From: Allopontixanthobacter sp041552775
GTDB lineage: Bacteria > Pseudomonadota > Alphaproteobacteria > Sphingomonadales > Sphingomonadaceae
DNA length: 25,175 nt
Direction: 5' to 3'
NCBI GenBank assembly: GCA_041552775.1
Contig: JBFEKH010000024.1
Span: 1-25,175 of the forward strand
This document shows positions 1-8,274 of the stretch, piece after piece. The position numbers were made by a program, and so were the translations under genes. The notes under the pieces were generated by a model that saw nothing but the letters and a program-made list of their open reading frames with translations, was not told the DNA's origin and ran no database searches. Position 1 is the first letter of the stretch, and each line of letters begins with the position of its first letter.

Positions 1-1
1 C

Positions 2-340
2 CCATCGACATTTGGCGCGATCGAACCGGATTCGGTCGATTATGCAGTAATGGAAAATACCCAAAGCGCAGCGGTGGTCGCGGCCGACATGGGCTGGTCG
101 GATATCGGCAATTGGGAGGCCTTGCGCGATGCCCGTGACAGGGACGCAAGCGGCAACAGCATCGCTGGCAATGGCGAATTGATCGATTGCTCCAATGTAA
201 TGATCGACAGCGATGGTCCGCGTGTCTCGGTGATCGGACTGGATGATGTGGTGGTCGTGGTGGACGGCGATGAAGTGCTAGTGGTGTCTGCCGCCGGGGC
301 GCAACAGGTCGGCAAACTGAACGGGGCAAAGTCCCAATGA
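2..340 (+). CDS. manC: Mannose-1-phosphate guanylyltransferase, 3' end only
   Basis: Only the last 112 codons are inside the window; the frame is open from base 2, so the gene starts upstream. The enzyme family makes GDP-mannose from mannose-1-phosphate and GTP in the cytoplasm, feeding exopolysaccharide or glycolipid synthesis. The visible part carries the family stretch VDYAVMENT followed by DMGWSDIGNWEAL, the usual mark of the catalytic domain's C-terminal end, then a short beta-rich tail with VVVVDGDEVLVV. The stop overlaps the next start (ATGA), so it is translationally coupled to the mannose-6-phosphate isomerase that supplies the same pathway. The C-terminus comes soon after the catalytic domain, so no fused isomerase domain is present. 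Function is well supported; the exact symbol (manC/cpsB) is by family convention. Confidence 0.88.
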   Translation, partial: PSTFGAIEPDSVDYAVMENTQSAAVVAADMGWSDIGNWEALRDARDRDASGNSIAGNGELIDCSNVMIDSDGPRVSVIGLDDVVVVVDGDEVLVVSAAGAQQVGKLNGAKSQ

Positions 341-1155
341 ACGCGGGTGTCCGTCTAAGCGCCAGCTTGCCTGTACTCACGGTTGAAAAGGTCTGGGGCA
401 TGGACCAACTGCCGGCGCCCTTTAGCCATCCGGCGGGGCGGAGAATTGGCGAAATCTGGTTCGAGCCACCACCGGAAATGGACCAGCTTCTCGTGAAATA
501 TCTGTTCACGAGCGAGAAACTGTCGGTGCAGGTCCATCCCTCGGACGCTGATGCTCCGCAGGGCAGTCGCGGCAAGGACGAATGCTGGCTGGTACTGGAT
601 GCGCAGCCAGGTGCCAGTCTGGCCATCGGGTTCAGACAGGATATTTCCGGCGAAGCGATCCGGGCTGCAGCTTTGGACGGATCGATTGAAGATCTGCTGG
701 TCTGGCATCCGGCGAAGGCAGGCGATTTTTTCTACCTGCCGGCGGGCACTGTCCATGCCATCGGGCCGGGTCTCAGCCTGGTGGAAATCCAGCAGAATTG
801 TGACATCACCTACCGCCTATTCGATTATGGCCGTCCGCGGGACCTGCATCTTGACCAAGGTGTGGCTGTCGCGCGCGGCGGTTCCCATGACCCTTCGCTG
901 CGGCGCTCGTTGGGCAGCGCCGGCAATACGCAATTGGTTGACGGACCGCATTTCCGGATCGACCGGATCGAGGGCGAGCCGGACGTGGAGGTACTAAAGC
1001 GGTATTCGGACGGGGCGCTGGTCGTTCCGCTGGCCGGAACGGTCGATCTGGATGGTATCAGGATCGGGACCGGCGAGTGCGGCTGGGCTGCCAGCCTCGC
1101 CATTGCCGACTTCAGTGATTCCGGAACTACTCTGGTGACCCGGCCCGCAGGCTGA
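337..1155 (+). CDS. manA: Class I mannose-6-phosphate isomerase
   Basis: Interconverts fructose-6-phosphate and mannose-6-phosphate, the entry step to GDP-mannose. The 272-residue cupin protein has the expected metal-site motifs: QVHPSD at residues 65-70 (His67), DECW at 81-84 (Glu82), and GTVHAIG with His140; VEIQQNCDITYRLFDYGR follows the last ligand. It is shorter than the enterobacterial enzyme (about 390 residues), as is common for the short alphaproteobacterial form. The start is fixed by the 4-base overlap with the upstream guanylyltransferase. The two genes are therefore a coupled nucleotide-sugar pair. Nothing looks broken. The seen motifs and known family agree well; the physiological polysaccharide cannot be told from this window. 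Confidence 0.9.
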   Translation: MNAGVRLSASLPVLTVEKVWGMDQLPAPFSHPAGRRIGEIWFEPPPEMDQLLVKYLFTSEKLSVQVHPSDADAPQGSRGKDECWLVLDAQPGASLAIGFRQDISGEAIRAAALDGSIEDLLVWHPAKAGDFFYLPAGTVHAIGPGLSLVEIQQNCDITYRLFDYGRPRDLHLDQGVAVARGGSHDPSLRRSLGSAGNTQLVDGPHFRIDRIEGEPDVEVLKRYSDGALVVPLAGTVDLDGIRIGTGECGWAASLAIADFSDSGTTLVTRPAG

Positions 1156-1232
1156 GAATGCATACGAATTTCCGGCTTGCCCTCAGCATCGTAAAGGATC
1201 GCAAGTATCGCGGGCGCGTTGGTTGGTCTAGG

Positions 1233-1709
1233 ATGATACGAACGACACCCCAAGAGGCGCCCTTTTACATGATCGCACAGACCATTCAGCTGGCCCTTGC
1301 CCCGGTATTCGTGCTGGTTGCCATCGGCAATATCATGAACTTGCTGTCAACACGGCTCGGCCGCGTCGTCGACCGTTCCCGAACGATGCAGGAACGCCAC
1401 GGTGAAACCAACGGGGTGGAGCATGACATGATCGTGCGGGAAATTCGTTTGCTTGACCGGCGGATTGTCCTGATCGGGCGGGCAATCCTGTTGCTGGTCT
1501 TGAGCGGCCTGACCATCGGCCTGACCGTGGTGATACTGTTCCTCGGCGATTTCCTGGAGTGGGACCAGCCGCAATTGTCGGCCGCATCCTTCATCGTGGC
1601 AATTGGCCTGTTGATGGGCGCTCTGCTGCTGTTCCTGTTGGAAACACGCCAGGCATCGGCGGCCTTGCGGATACCGGAGGATTATCTGGAATTGGGACGT
1701 TCGATCTAA
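1233..1709 (+). CDS. DUF2721 family inner-membrane protein
   Basis: A 158-residue protein with three predicted membrane segments, at about residues 14-37, 78-104 and 118-137. Between the first and second lies a charged loop (TRLGRVVDRSR, then a basic/acidic helix REIRLLDRR). This layout matches the DUF2721 family, which has no established function. The frame is open back to an ATG at 1158, but the first 25 residues of that longer form are basic and not membrane-like; I prefer the ATG at 1233, with an alternative at 1269 just before the first membrane segment. It lies shortly after manA on the same strand, but the gap suggests at most loose co-transcription. It converges with the PHA-type gene, with 25 bases between the stops and no obvious terminator. 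Confidence 0.75.
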   Translation: MIRTTPQEAPFYMIAQTIQLALAPVFVLVAIGNIMNLLSTRLGRVVDRSRTMQERHGETNGVEHDMIVREIRLLDRRIVLIGRAILLLVLSGLTIGLTVVILFLGDFLEWDQPQLSAASFIVAIGLLMGALLLFLLETRQASAALRIPEDYLELGRSI

Positions 1710-1734
1710 GCCCGTTCAATTCGGCCAGAGCGGA

Positions 1735-2031
1735 TCAAGTCAGCAATTTCTGCCCTTGCTGGCGGATAGCACCGGAAATCATCGGTTCAAGGAAGCTCAG
1801 CGCTGGCGGAAGGGCGATCTCGAACACCAGCTGGCTTTCTTCGACATCGACAATCCCGCGCAGGTGTTGGCCCATCGTCGAGATGGTTATGTTCATCCGG
1901 TCATCGCTGGGCCAGTCGGTTGATACATCGGCCATGCCGCCAGGGATATGGTCGGCGATTTCATGGCTGCGTGATTTCAGGCGTTCGCGGGCCACCTCCC
2001 GCGAAATATCGAATGGTATCGCAACGCGCAT
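1735..2031 (-). CDS. Polyhydroxyalkanoic acid system (PHA_gran_rgn-like) protein
   Basis: A 98-residue soluble protein that begins MRVAIPFDISREVARERLKSR and ends in a hydrophobic helix (FLEPMISGAIRQQGQKLL). The pattern of an N-terminal amphipathic helix, a beta-rich middle (MNITISTMGQHLRGIVDVEE) and this tail resembles the polyhydroxyalkanoic acid system family, small proteins found with PHA granule genes. No PHA synthase or phasin is nearby, so a granule role is only an inference from family resemblance. Its start overlaps the upstream stop by one base (TGATG), so it is likely translated by coupling with the XpaC-like gene and belongs to the telA operon. A general polyketide-cyclase/START-like fold is the alternative reading. 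Confidence 0.68.
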   Translation of the reverse strand: MRVAIPFDISREVARERLKSRSHEIADHIPGGMADVSTDWPSDDRMNITISTMGQHLRGIVDVEESQLVFEIALPPALSFLEPMISGAIRQQGQKLLT

Positions 2032-2789
2032 CAGCTTCTCTTTTCGGAATGATCGGGAAGCGCATCGGGCGTTTCACCATATTTGTAATCCAGATAACGG
2101 TTCTTGATCGCGAGATCATCGAGCGCGCCAGCGGCCAATTGCCGGGTGACGCTATCGATTTCCTTGCTGATATTGCTCAACCCCTGGGTCAATTGCTCGT
2201 CCGGCGTCGCCCCGGCGCGCTTCTCGGACCGTAGGCTGGCAGGCACCTTGCGGTAGGAATCGACCATCTCGGGCAGATGCTCACCGACCAATTTGCGTAC
2301 TTCGCGCGCCGCAGGATGTTCCTGGTCGATAGTCTGCAATTGCATCCCGAGCGCGTCCAGCTGGACACCGATCTGGTCCACCAGAGTGACCGCCGGCGGG
2401 GGCAGGGCGGGCCGCTGTGCTTCCAGCCACAATTCGGTGCGGCCAACCAGCTGCGCGGCGCTGCCCCTGGTCAATTCGGCGCGCTTGGGCACCTTGATTT
2501 TCGGGAAGGCGGCAAAGCCAACCGTTGCCGCGACAATTGCGAGGAAGGTCAGCATCACGCCGGTAAAGCCGATCCCGTCAACGATCAGGCCCGCCACCAT
2601 CGCAGCAACAACGATGGCGCCAATCGCCAAGACAATCCGCTTCACCTTGCGCAGTAGATGCTGCGTCTTGATTTCCGCAGAACCCCTGCCGATCGAGATA
2701 CGGCGATGCCTGCCGCCGTCGCGGTTATCTGCCAGCAGCCGCCGTCCGTCATTCAGCAGGCGGTCGCTGTCTTTGGTCAGATCGTTCAT
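2031..2789 (-). CDS. XpaC-like membrane protein, partner of TelA
   Basis: A 252-residue protein: a charged N-terminal region, two membrane segments (about residues 52-71 and 74-96), then a long soluble helical C-terminal region containing PDEQLTQGLSNISKEIDSVTRQLA. It resembles the XpaC / 5-bromo-4-chloroindolyl-phosphate hydrolysis family, which is commonly encoded beside TelA; the family's molecular role is not settled. The ATG at 2789 was chosen because an AGGGA lies about 8 bases upstream; the frame is open for nine further codons. It begins 16 bases after the telA stop and its stop overlaps the next start, so telA, this gene and the PHA-type gene form one compact operon. Confidence 0.7.
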   Translation of the reverse strand: MNDLTKDSDRLLNDGRRLLADNRDGGRHRRISIGRGSAEIKTQHLLRKVKRIVLAIGAIVVAAMVAGLIVDGIGFTGVMLTFLAIVAATVGFAAFPKIKVPKRAELTRGSAAQLVGRTELWLEAQRPALPPPAVTLVDQIGVQLDALGMQLQTIDQEHPAAREVRKLVGEHLPEMVDSYRKVPASLRSEKRAGATPDEQLTQGLSNISKEIDSVTRQLAAGALDDLAIKNRYLDYKYGETPDALPDHSEKRS

Positions 2790-2805
2790 GCAAAAATTCC
2801 CTGCA

Positions 2806-4008
2806 TCAACCTTCAAGGCTCAACAAAGGCGATTCACTCACTTGCTTCGATGCCTGCGCCTGGCCCTCCGCACGGGCGATGTAGCCCTTTGACTTCGCAA
2901 CTTCGTCGGACAGCACATTGACGGTCTGTTTCATGCTCGACAGCGCCTCCAGCTTGAAGCGGTCGACTTCGTCCATCGTGTCATAGATATTCTGGAAGGC
3001 CCGCTGCAGCGTTTCCAGCGGAATGGTGGAGGCGGCGGCCTGCTGGTGGATCTTGCCAGTCTGGTCGCGCAGCATCGTGCTGGTGGAATCAATGATTCCG
3101 GCGGTTGTTTCATTGAGCGCGGTGATCTGGCCCAGTACCAGCCGCTGGTTGGTCATCGCCTCTGCCACGGTCACCGCAGTGCGCAGCGCCCCGACGGTGG
3201 TAGTGCTGGCGCGGTCCACGCCCTTGACCAGCTCGACGTTGTTCTTCTTGACCAGGTCGAGCGCGAGATAGCCCTGCACGCTGACGGCCATCTGGGTCAG
3301 CAGATCCTGGGTGCGCTGGCGCACATAGAACAGTGCGGTTTCGCGGATCGCCTTAGCCTTGGCGGGATCGGTTGCGTCCAGATCATCGGCAGTTTCTTCC
3401 AGCTTTGCATCCAACTGTTTGGAAATGTGGATCATCTGTTCGAGATTACCCATCGCTTCCCACAGTTTCTGTCGCTCCACATCAATCGCGGCATTGTCCA
3501 TGATCAGTTCGTCCTTGCCAGAGGCAAGATTGCCGAGGATCGACTGGATATGCGTCTGCGCGCTCTGGTAGCTGCGGAAATAATTGGTCAGCTTGTTGCC
3601 GAACGGGATGATCCCCAGGATCTTGCGCGGGCCGGACAACTTGCCCCGTTTGCCGGGGTCGAGGTCTTCGACCACGCGGCGCAATTCGGCCAGGTCGGCG
3701 CCAACGCCTTCGTCCTTGTCCATCGCGCGGACCGGGCGATCGAGGAAACGATTGGACATGCCCGCCGCAGCCATGATTTCCTTGCGGCCCATGTTGGTCA
3801 GCTGATCGACCTTTTGGCCGAATTCCGGCGAATTCGCATCCTGCGCCACCAGATCGGCCACGAAGCTATCCACTTTCGTGGCCAGCTTGGACTTCACTTC
3901 GTCCGACACCGGAACCAGCCCCGAAGCCTTCTCCGGAGTAACCTCCGGCACCGGACCCGGAGCAGTCAGTTCGAGATCGATGGCGGTTGCAGTCTTGTTC
4001 TGGGTCAT
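2806..4008 (-). CDS. telA: Toxic anion resistance protein TelA family
   Basis: A 400-residue, largely helical soluble protein with the TelA/KlaA family layout. The middle carries GKLSGPRKILGIIPFGNKLTNYFRSYQSAQTHI-type sequence (about residues 140-175), then the conserved DELIMDNAAIDVERQKLWEA and the stretch around LALDLVKKNNVELVKGVDRAS with TTTVGALRTAV. Family members were first tied to tellurite resistance on plasmids, but chromosomal copies are widespread and probably act in envelope or phage/stress defence. No other ter genes (terB, terC, terD) are visible here, so tellurite resistance should not be assumed. First gene of a three-gene minus-strand operon; its promoter must lie in the 181-base divergent gap before the DUF389 gene. 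Confidence 0.9.
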   Translation of the reverse strand: MTQNKTATAIDLELTAPGPVPEVTPEKASGLVPVSDEVKSKLATKVDSFVADLVAQDANSPEFGQKVDQLTNMGRKEIMAAAGMSNRFLDRPVRAMDKDEGVGADLAELRRVVEDLDPGKRGKLSGPRKILGIIPFGNKLTNYFRSYQSAQTHIQSILGNLASGKDELIMDNAAIDVERQKLWEAMGNLEQMIHISKQLDAKLEETADDLDATDPAKAKAIRETALFYVRQRTQDLLTQMAVSVQGYLALDLVKKNNVELVKGVDRASTTTVGALRTAVTVAEAMTNQRLVLGQITALNETTAGIIDSTSTMLRDQTGKIHQQAAASTIPLETLQRAFQNIYDTMDEVDRFKLEALSSMKQTVNVLSDEVAKSKGYIARAEGQAQASKQVSESPLLSLEG

Positions 4009-4189
4009 GGGAAGCGGCTGGCTCCTGTTCGCCCGCAGTCATGCGGGATGTTGATTTCATCTACTGTATTAAGGTCATAAGACACGAAGTTCAAGATTTG
4101 TGCCGCAAGTGGCCCGTTTCGTCCATACTTTCGTTCGCCAGTGAACCGGTCTAAAGCGCGGAACTGCGGTATTTGAGGATGAGAATCAG

Positions 4190-5701
4190 ATGGTGGGCGA
4201 AACCACAGCAGTAACTGCACGGAGCCGGTCTTTTGGCTCCGTAGTGCTCAGCTGGCGTAAATGGTGGCGCGATGCGGTGGTCGGCACGGTCGACCAGGCG
4301 TTGGTAATAGAGAAAAGGCGCGAAGATTGCGCCATGTCGGCCCGGTATATGTTCATGATCGCGATGTCTGGCGGGATCGCGGTGCTCGGTCTGCTGTTGT
4401 CATCGCCTGCCGTGGTCATCGGGGCCATGCTGCTCTCGCCGCTAATGGGGCCGATCATCGGGCTGGGTTTCGCCATGGCGATCGGCGATTATGGCTGGCT
4501 GCGCCAATCTGCGAAGTCGCTCGCCTACGGTTCCATAATTGCGGTCCTGCTATGCGCCTTCATCGTGTTCTTGTCGCCGCTCCAGACCGTCACTACCGAA
4601 ATCGCGGCGCGCACGCGGCCCAATCTGTTCGACCTTCTGGTCGCACTGTTTTCCGCGCTCGCGGGTGCCTATGCCATGATCCGCGGGCGCGAGGGCACCA
4701 TTGTGGGCGTGGCAATTGCAACGGCTCTGATGCCGCCTTTGGCAGTCGTCGGATTTGGGCTCGCGACCTGGAACTGGACGGTGTTTTCCGGCGCATTGCT
4801 GCTGTATTTCACCAACCTCATGACCATCGCGCTGACCGCAGCGCTCATGGCCCGCCTGTATGGCTTTCGATCCTCGCTAAGCGAGCGCCAGACCCAGTTT
4901 CAGAACGCCGTAATCGCCGTTGCGTTTATCGGGCTTGCTGTGCCGCTGGGCTATTCCCTGCGCCAGATTGGCTGGGAGGCCAATGCCTCGCGCCAGATCC
5001 AGGGTGAAGTGATGGATGCCTTCGACGGGCGGGTTCGCCTCTCGCAATTCGACATCAATTTCGACGCCGAACCGATTGAGGTATCCGCTACGGTCCTGAC
5101 TCCGGAATTGCGCAATGATGCGGAAGAAATCGCCTCGCGCGGGATGGAGCGGATTGCCGGCCAGCCAGTGAATTTTACCATCACCCAATATCAGGTGGGC
5201 ACCAGCAAATCGGCTGCGGAACATGCGCAATTGGCTGCCGTGCAGGAGCGGGAACAGGCTGCAATAGTCCGGGCAGACGAACTTGCGGCGCGGCTCGCTC
5301 TCATCGCTGGTGTCTCGGAAGACGAGGTGCTGGTTGACCGTCAGCGCCGCCGCGCGGTGGTGAGGGCTAGGCCGCTCGATGGCGCCTCACTTGCTGCCTA
5401 TGCAGACCTGGAACGGCGCATCGCTGCAACCGAACTCGATTGGCGGATCGAATTGATTCCCCCGGTGCGCGCCCTGCCGCGGATCGATTTCGAAGAGGGT
5501 GAACCGACACCTCAGGGCACCAAGGCGATCGCGCTGACTGCTTGGACTGCGAAGCGGCTCGACGCACCGATCCTGTTATCGGGACCACAAGTTGACGTGG
5601 ATCGTGTAAAGGCCTTGCTCGCCGCGCAAGGCGTGAGTGATATCCGCACCGAAGTGAGCGCGGTTCCGCTGACCATACGCTGGGACGATAATGACAGCTA
5701 G
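4190..5701 (+). CDS. DUF389 / TIGR00341 family membrane protein
   Basis: A 503-residue protein. Residues about 50-255 hold at least six membrane segments with the family signature SPAVVIGAMLLSPLMGPIIG (72-91) and ATALMPPLAVVGFGLA (177-192). After the last segment comes a long soluble region (about 260-503) of BON-like alternating beta/alpha character, ending in an OmpA-like stretch (RIDFEEGEPTPQGTKAIAL). The function of DUF389 proteins is not established. It is a single gene, divergent from telA and convergent with the fatty acyl-AMP ligase (13 bases between the stops). The C-terminal extension is longer than in minimal DUF389 proteins of about 300 residues and may be a periplasmic sensor or anchor; that is inference. 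Confidence 0.85.
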   Translation: MVGETTAVTARSRSFGSVVLSWRKWWRDAVVGTVDQALVIEKRREDCAMSARYMFMIAMSGGIAVLGLLLSSPAVVIGAMLLSPLMGPIIGLGFAMAIGDYGWLRQSAKSLAYGSIIAVLLCAFIVFLSPLQTVTTEIAARTRPNLFDLLVALFSALAGAYAMIRGREGTIVGVAIATALMPPLAVVGFGLATWNWTVFSGALLLYFTNLMTIALTAALMARLYGFRSSLSERQTQFQNAVIAVAFIGLAVPLGYSLRQIGWEANASRQIQGEVMDAFDGRVRLSQFDINFDAEPIEVSATVLTPELRNDAEEIASRGMERIAGQPVNFTITQYQVGTSKSAAEHAQLAAVQEREQAAIVRADELAARLALIAGVSEDEVLVDRQRRRAVVRARPLDGASLAAYADLERRIAATELDWRIELIPPVRALPRIDFEEGEPTPQGTKAIALTAWTAKRLDAPILLSGPQVDVDRVKALLAAQGVSDIRTEVSAVPLTIRWDDNDS

Positions 5702-5714
5702 CCAGAGCGCCGGA

Positions 5715-7496
5715 TCAGGCTGCGATCGGTAATTCCAGCGGCACTATTTCACCGGCGATATACATACGCTTTGCCTTGGCGCGGGACAATTTGCCCGACG
5801 ATGTGCGCGGCAAGGTGCGCGGCGGGACCAGTTCGACCACGCAGTTCATGCCGGTGATCGAACGCACCTTGTCGCGGATCGTCTCGTGCAATTTGATCCG
5901 TTCTTCCGGATCGGACACCCGGCAATGAACCAAAACGGCGGGGGCTTCCTCGCCTGCTTCGGTTTCGATGCTGAAGGCAGCAATGTCGCCGTGGTTGAAG
6001 CCGGGCAGCTGTTCCACCGCCCATTCGATATCCTGCGGCCAATGGTTCTTGCCATTGATGATGATCATGTCCTTGGCGCGGCCAACGATAAACAGGTAGC
6101 CATCGGCCATATAACCCATGTCGCCCGTATCCAGCCAGCCATCCACCAGGCATTCTTCGGTCGCTTCTGGGTTGCGGAAATAGGAATGCATCACGCTGGT
6201 ACCGCGGCACCAGACCTTGCCGATCTGGTGATCGTCCTTGACGCTGTCCTTGGGACCGCGAATTTCAACTTCCATGCCGGGGATTGGCTTGCCGCAATTG
6301 ACGATCGCGCGATACCGGGCCGGGCGCGACAGATCGCGCGGGCTGCCCGACAGGCGCTCTTCTTCGACCAGTTCAACCCGGATGCCTTCGCCCGGGGGCA
6401 TGACCGTCACTGCCAGAGTGGCTTCCGCCAGCCCGTAGCTGGGGGTGAAGGCGCTGGCCTTGAACCCGGCTTCGGAAAAGGCATTGACGAAATTCTGCAT
6501 CACGTCGGGCCGGATCATGTCCGCGCCATTGCCAGCTGTTCGCCAGCGCGACAGGTCGAACCGGTCCGCTACATGGCTCTGGCTGGAAATGCGGCGAGCG
6601 CAGATATCGTAGCCGAAAGTGGGCGAATAGCTAAGCGTGGTCCCCAAGTTGCGGCTGATCAGATCCAGCCATGCCAGCGGACGCCGGGCGAAATGTTCGG
6701 TTTTCAGATAATCGACCGACATCTGGTTGGAAATCAGCGACAGAAAACAGCCGACCAAGCCCATGTCATGATACCATGGCAGCCAGCTGACTACGCGGTC
6801 ATCAGTGCCCACATTCATCGAGATCGCATGGCCGGCCAGGTTATCCAGCAGCGCACGGTGGGTTACCGCGACGCCCGTGGGAAAACGGGTCGAGCCGCTG
6901 GAATATTGCAGATAACAGATATCGTCAGGATCGGGCGGCGTAAGTTCGCATTCGGGCGCATCGCGCATCGCAAAGCTTTCCCAGGCCACGCCTTCGCAGC
7001 CCTGACGCGCTGCTGCGGAAGCGCCCATTTCGGCGATCTCTGCCGGATAGAGCAAAATCTTGGGGTCTGAACTGTCCAGTTGGACCACCAATTGATCGAT
7101 ATAGCCTTCCTTGCCGCCAAATCCGGTCGGCAAGGGAAGCGGTACTGGCCATGCGCCGGCATAGATTGCGCCGCAGAACAGAGCGGCAAATTCGGCGCCG
7201 GTTTCGGCGATCAGGGCGACGCGGTCTTCCTTGCCGATACCGGCAGCTGTGAAGCGGCGGGCCATTTCCAGCGCATCGGCGCGCAATTCCACATAGGTGT
7301 AAACGCGTTCCAGAGTTCCGCGCATATCGTGGAAATTCATGCCCTTGGCGCTCTTCGCGGCATAGTCGACTGCATCCGTAAAGGTCGCAAAGTCGGACCG
7401 GCGGCGCGACAGCGGGCAATCGTTGGGGGTGGCCTCGAGGGCTCCGGCATTGGGGTTTGCTTGCAAAACGCCGGATTTCTGTTCGATTTCGGTCAT
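5715..7496 (-). CDS. Fatty acyl-AMP ligase (FAAL-type adenylating enzyme)
   Basis: A 593-residue ANL-superfamily enzyme that activates a fatty acid with ATP to acyl-AMP, normally for transfer to an acyl carrier protein. Motifs in order: YLQYSSGSTRFPTG at 196-209 (phosphate-binding loop, with the FAAL-type QYSSGSTR), the WLPWYHDMGLVG stretch at 239-249, YGLAEA at 354-359, WLDTGDMGY at 454-462, GRAKDMIIINGKNHWPQDIE at 472-491, and the C-terminal catalytic Lys569 in TSSGKLSR. These favour a FAAL over an acyl-CoA ligase. No carrier protein, PKS or NRPS adjoins it. The ATG at 7496 has no clear ribosome binding site. It shares a 130-base divergent region with recX that contains a perfect palindrome. 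Enzyme class is firm; substrate and acceptor are unknown. Confidence 0.9.
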   Translation of the reverse strand: MTEIEQKSGVLQANPNAGALEATPNDCPLSRRRSDFATFTDAVDYAAKSAKGMNFHDMRGTLERVYTYVELRADALEMARRFTAAGIGKEDRVALIAETGAEFAALFCGAIYAGAWPVPLPLPTGFGGKEGYIDQLVVQLDSSDPKILLYPAEIAEMGASAAARQGCEGVAWESFAMRDAPECELTPPDPDDICYLQYSSGSTRFPTGVAVTHRALLDNLAGHAISMNVGTDDRVVSWLPWYHDMGLVGCFLSLISNQMSVDYLKTEHFARRPLAWLDLISRNLGTTLSYSPTFGYDICARRISSQSHVADRFDLSRWRTAGNGADMIRPDVMQNFVNAFSEAGFKASAFTPSYGLAEATLAVTVMPPGEGIRVELVEEERLSGSPRDLSRPARYRAIVNCGKPIPGMEVEIRGPKDSVKDDHQIGKVWCRGTSVMHSYFRNPEATEECLVDGWLDTGDMGYMADGYLFIVGRAKDMIIINGKNHWPQDIEWAVEQLPGFNHGDIAAFSIETEAGEEAPAVLVHCRVSDPEERIKLHETIRDKVRSITGMNCVVELVPPRTLPRTSSGKLSRAKAKRMYIAGEIVPLELPIAA

Positions 7497-7522
7497 ATTT
7501 TTATGCTTTACCCGTCATCTGC

Positions 7523-7538
7523 GCGTTTTCAAAAACGC
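7523..7538. promoter_or_regulatory. Palindrome in the recX / acyl-AMP ligase divergent region
   Basis: GCGTTTT-CA-AAAACGC, two perfect 7-base arms separated by two bases, 27 bases upstream of the ligase start. Its size and place fit a repressor operator. It does not match the alphaproteobacterial LexA box (GTTC or GAAC half-sites spaced by seven). Function is inference. Confidence 0.35.
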
Positions 7539-7626
7539 TGCCAAATATTATGCACAACTGCCATTTTCCCAAGTTTGGAGCTGCAATCTTTCCCATTTCA
7601 ATCAGACTGTGGCACGAATATGGCCA

Positions 7627-8274
7627 ATGACCGACCGCAACACGTCCCGAGACCGCAAAAAGCGCACACCCCGACCGCCTCCGCGCCCGCTGGATGCGGC
7701 CCGATTGCAGGAAATGGCGCTTGCGTATGTCGCACGGTTTGCCACCACTTCTTCCAAACTTGAAAGCTACCTGTCGCGCAAGATACGTGAACGGGGGTGG
7801 AACGATGGGGAACCCGGTGAGGCCGGGGACGAAGGCACGGACAGGTCCAGCGCCCTTCCTGATCTGGCCGAGATCTCAGCCCGTTTCGTGGAATTGGGCT
7901 ACATCGATGAAGAAGCTTATGCCCGGTCGCGCAGCGGGGGGCTGCTGATGCGCGGGTTCGGCCCGCGCCGGGTGTCGCAGGATCTTTATGCTGCCGGTAT
8001 CGATGAACAGACCAGAAGCGATATTGCCCCTGGAGAGGCGGCGATTCGCACCGCGGCTCTGGCATTCGCGCGCAAACGGCGATTTGGACCATACGCTGCC
8101 GAAGAACCGGATCGCGACCGGGAACAGAAACAAATCGCGGCAATGATGCGCGCGGGGCATGGCTTTGATGCAATAAGAGCGATAATGGATGCGCCGAGTG
8201 TCACCGCCGCCGAGGAATGGGCGGCCGAGGTACTGGCCGAAGATCAGTCCGATGACCAGAACGAGGATTTCTAG
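7627..8274 (+). CDS. recX: RecX family regulatory protein
   Basis: A 215-residue RecX-type protein; the family modulates RecA filament assembly. It shows the tandem three-helix repeats: ARLQEMALAYVARFATTSSKLESYLSRKIRERGW in the first, ISARFVELGYIDEEAYARSR with GFGPRRVSQDLYAAGI in the second, and AMMRAGHGFDAIRAIMD in the third. The acidic linker DGEPGEAGDEGTDRSS between repeats one and two and the basic proline-rich N-terminus are lineage features. The frame is open upstream to 7423, but that extension is antisense to the ligase start and not RecX-like, so the ATG at 7627 is preferred. recA is not adjacent. The stop is immediately followed by the start of the next gene. Confidence 0.85.
   Translation: MTDRNTSRDRKKRTPRPPPRPLDAARLQEMALAYVARFATTSSKLESYLSRKIRERGWNDGEPGEAGDEGTDRSSALPDLAEISARFVELGYIDEEAYARSRSGGLLMRGFGPRRVSQDLYAAGIDEQTRSDIAPGEAAIRTAALAFARKRRFGPYAAEEPDRDREQKQIAAMMRAGHGFDAIRAIMDAPSVTAAEEWAAEVLAEDQSDDQNEDF

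Noticed and set aside
3046..4080. Long open frame (344 codons) on the plus strand opposite telA
   Set aside because: It mirrors telA in a GC-rich gene, has low-complexity composition, no ribosome binding site and no family resemblance; the minus-strand TelA motifs are decisive.
5886..7070. Long open frame (394 codons) antisense to the fatty acyl-AMP ligase
   Set aside because: The minus strand carries all adenylation motifs in order; the antisense product is His/Gln-rich and resembles nothing.
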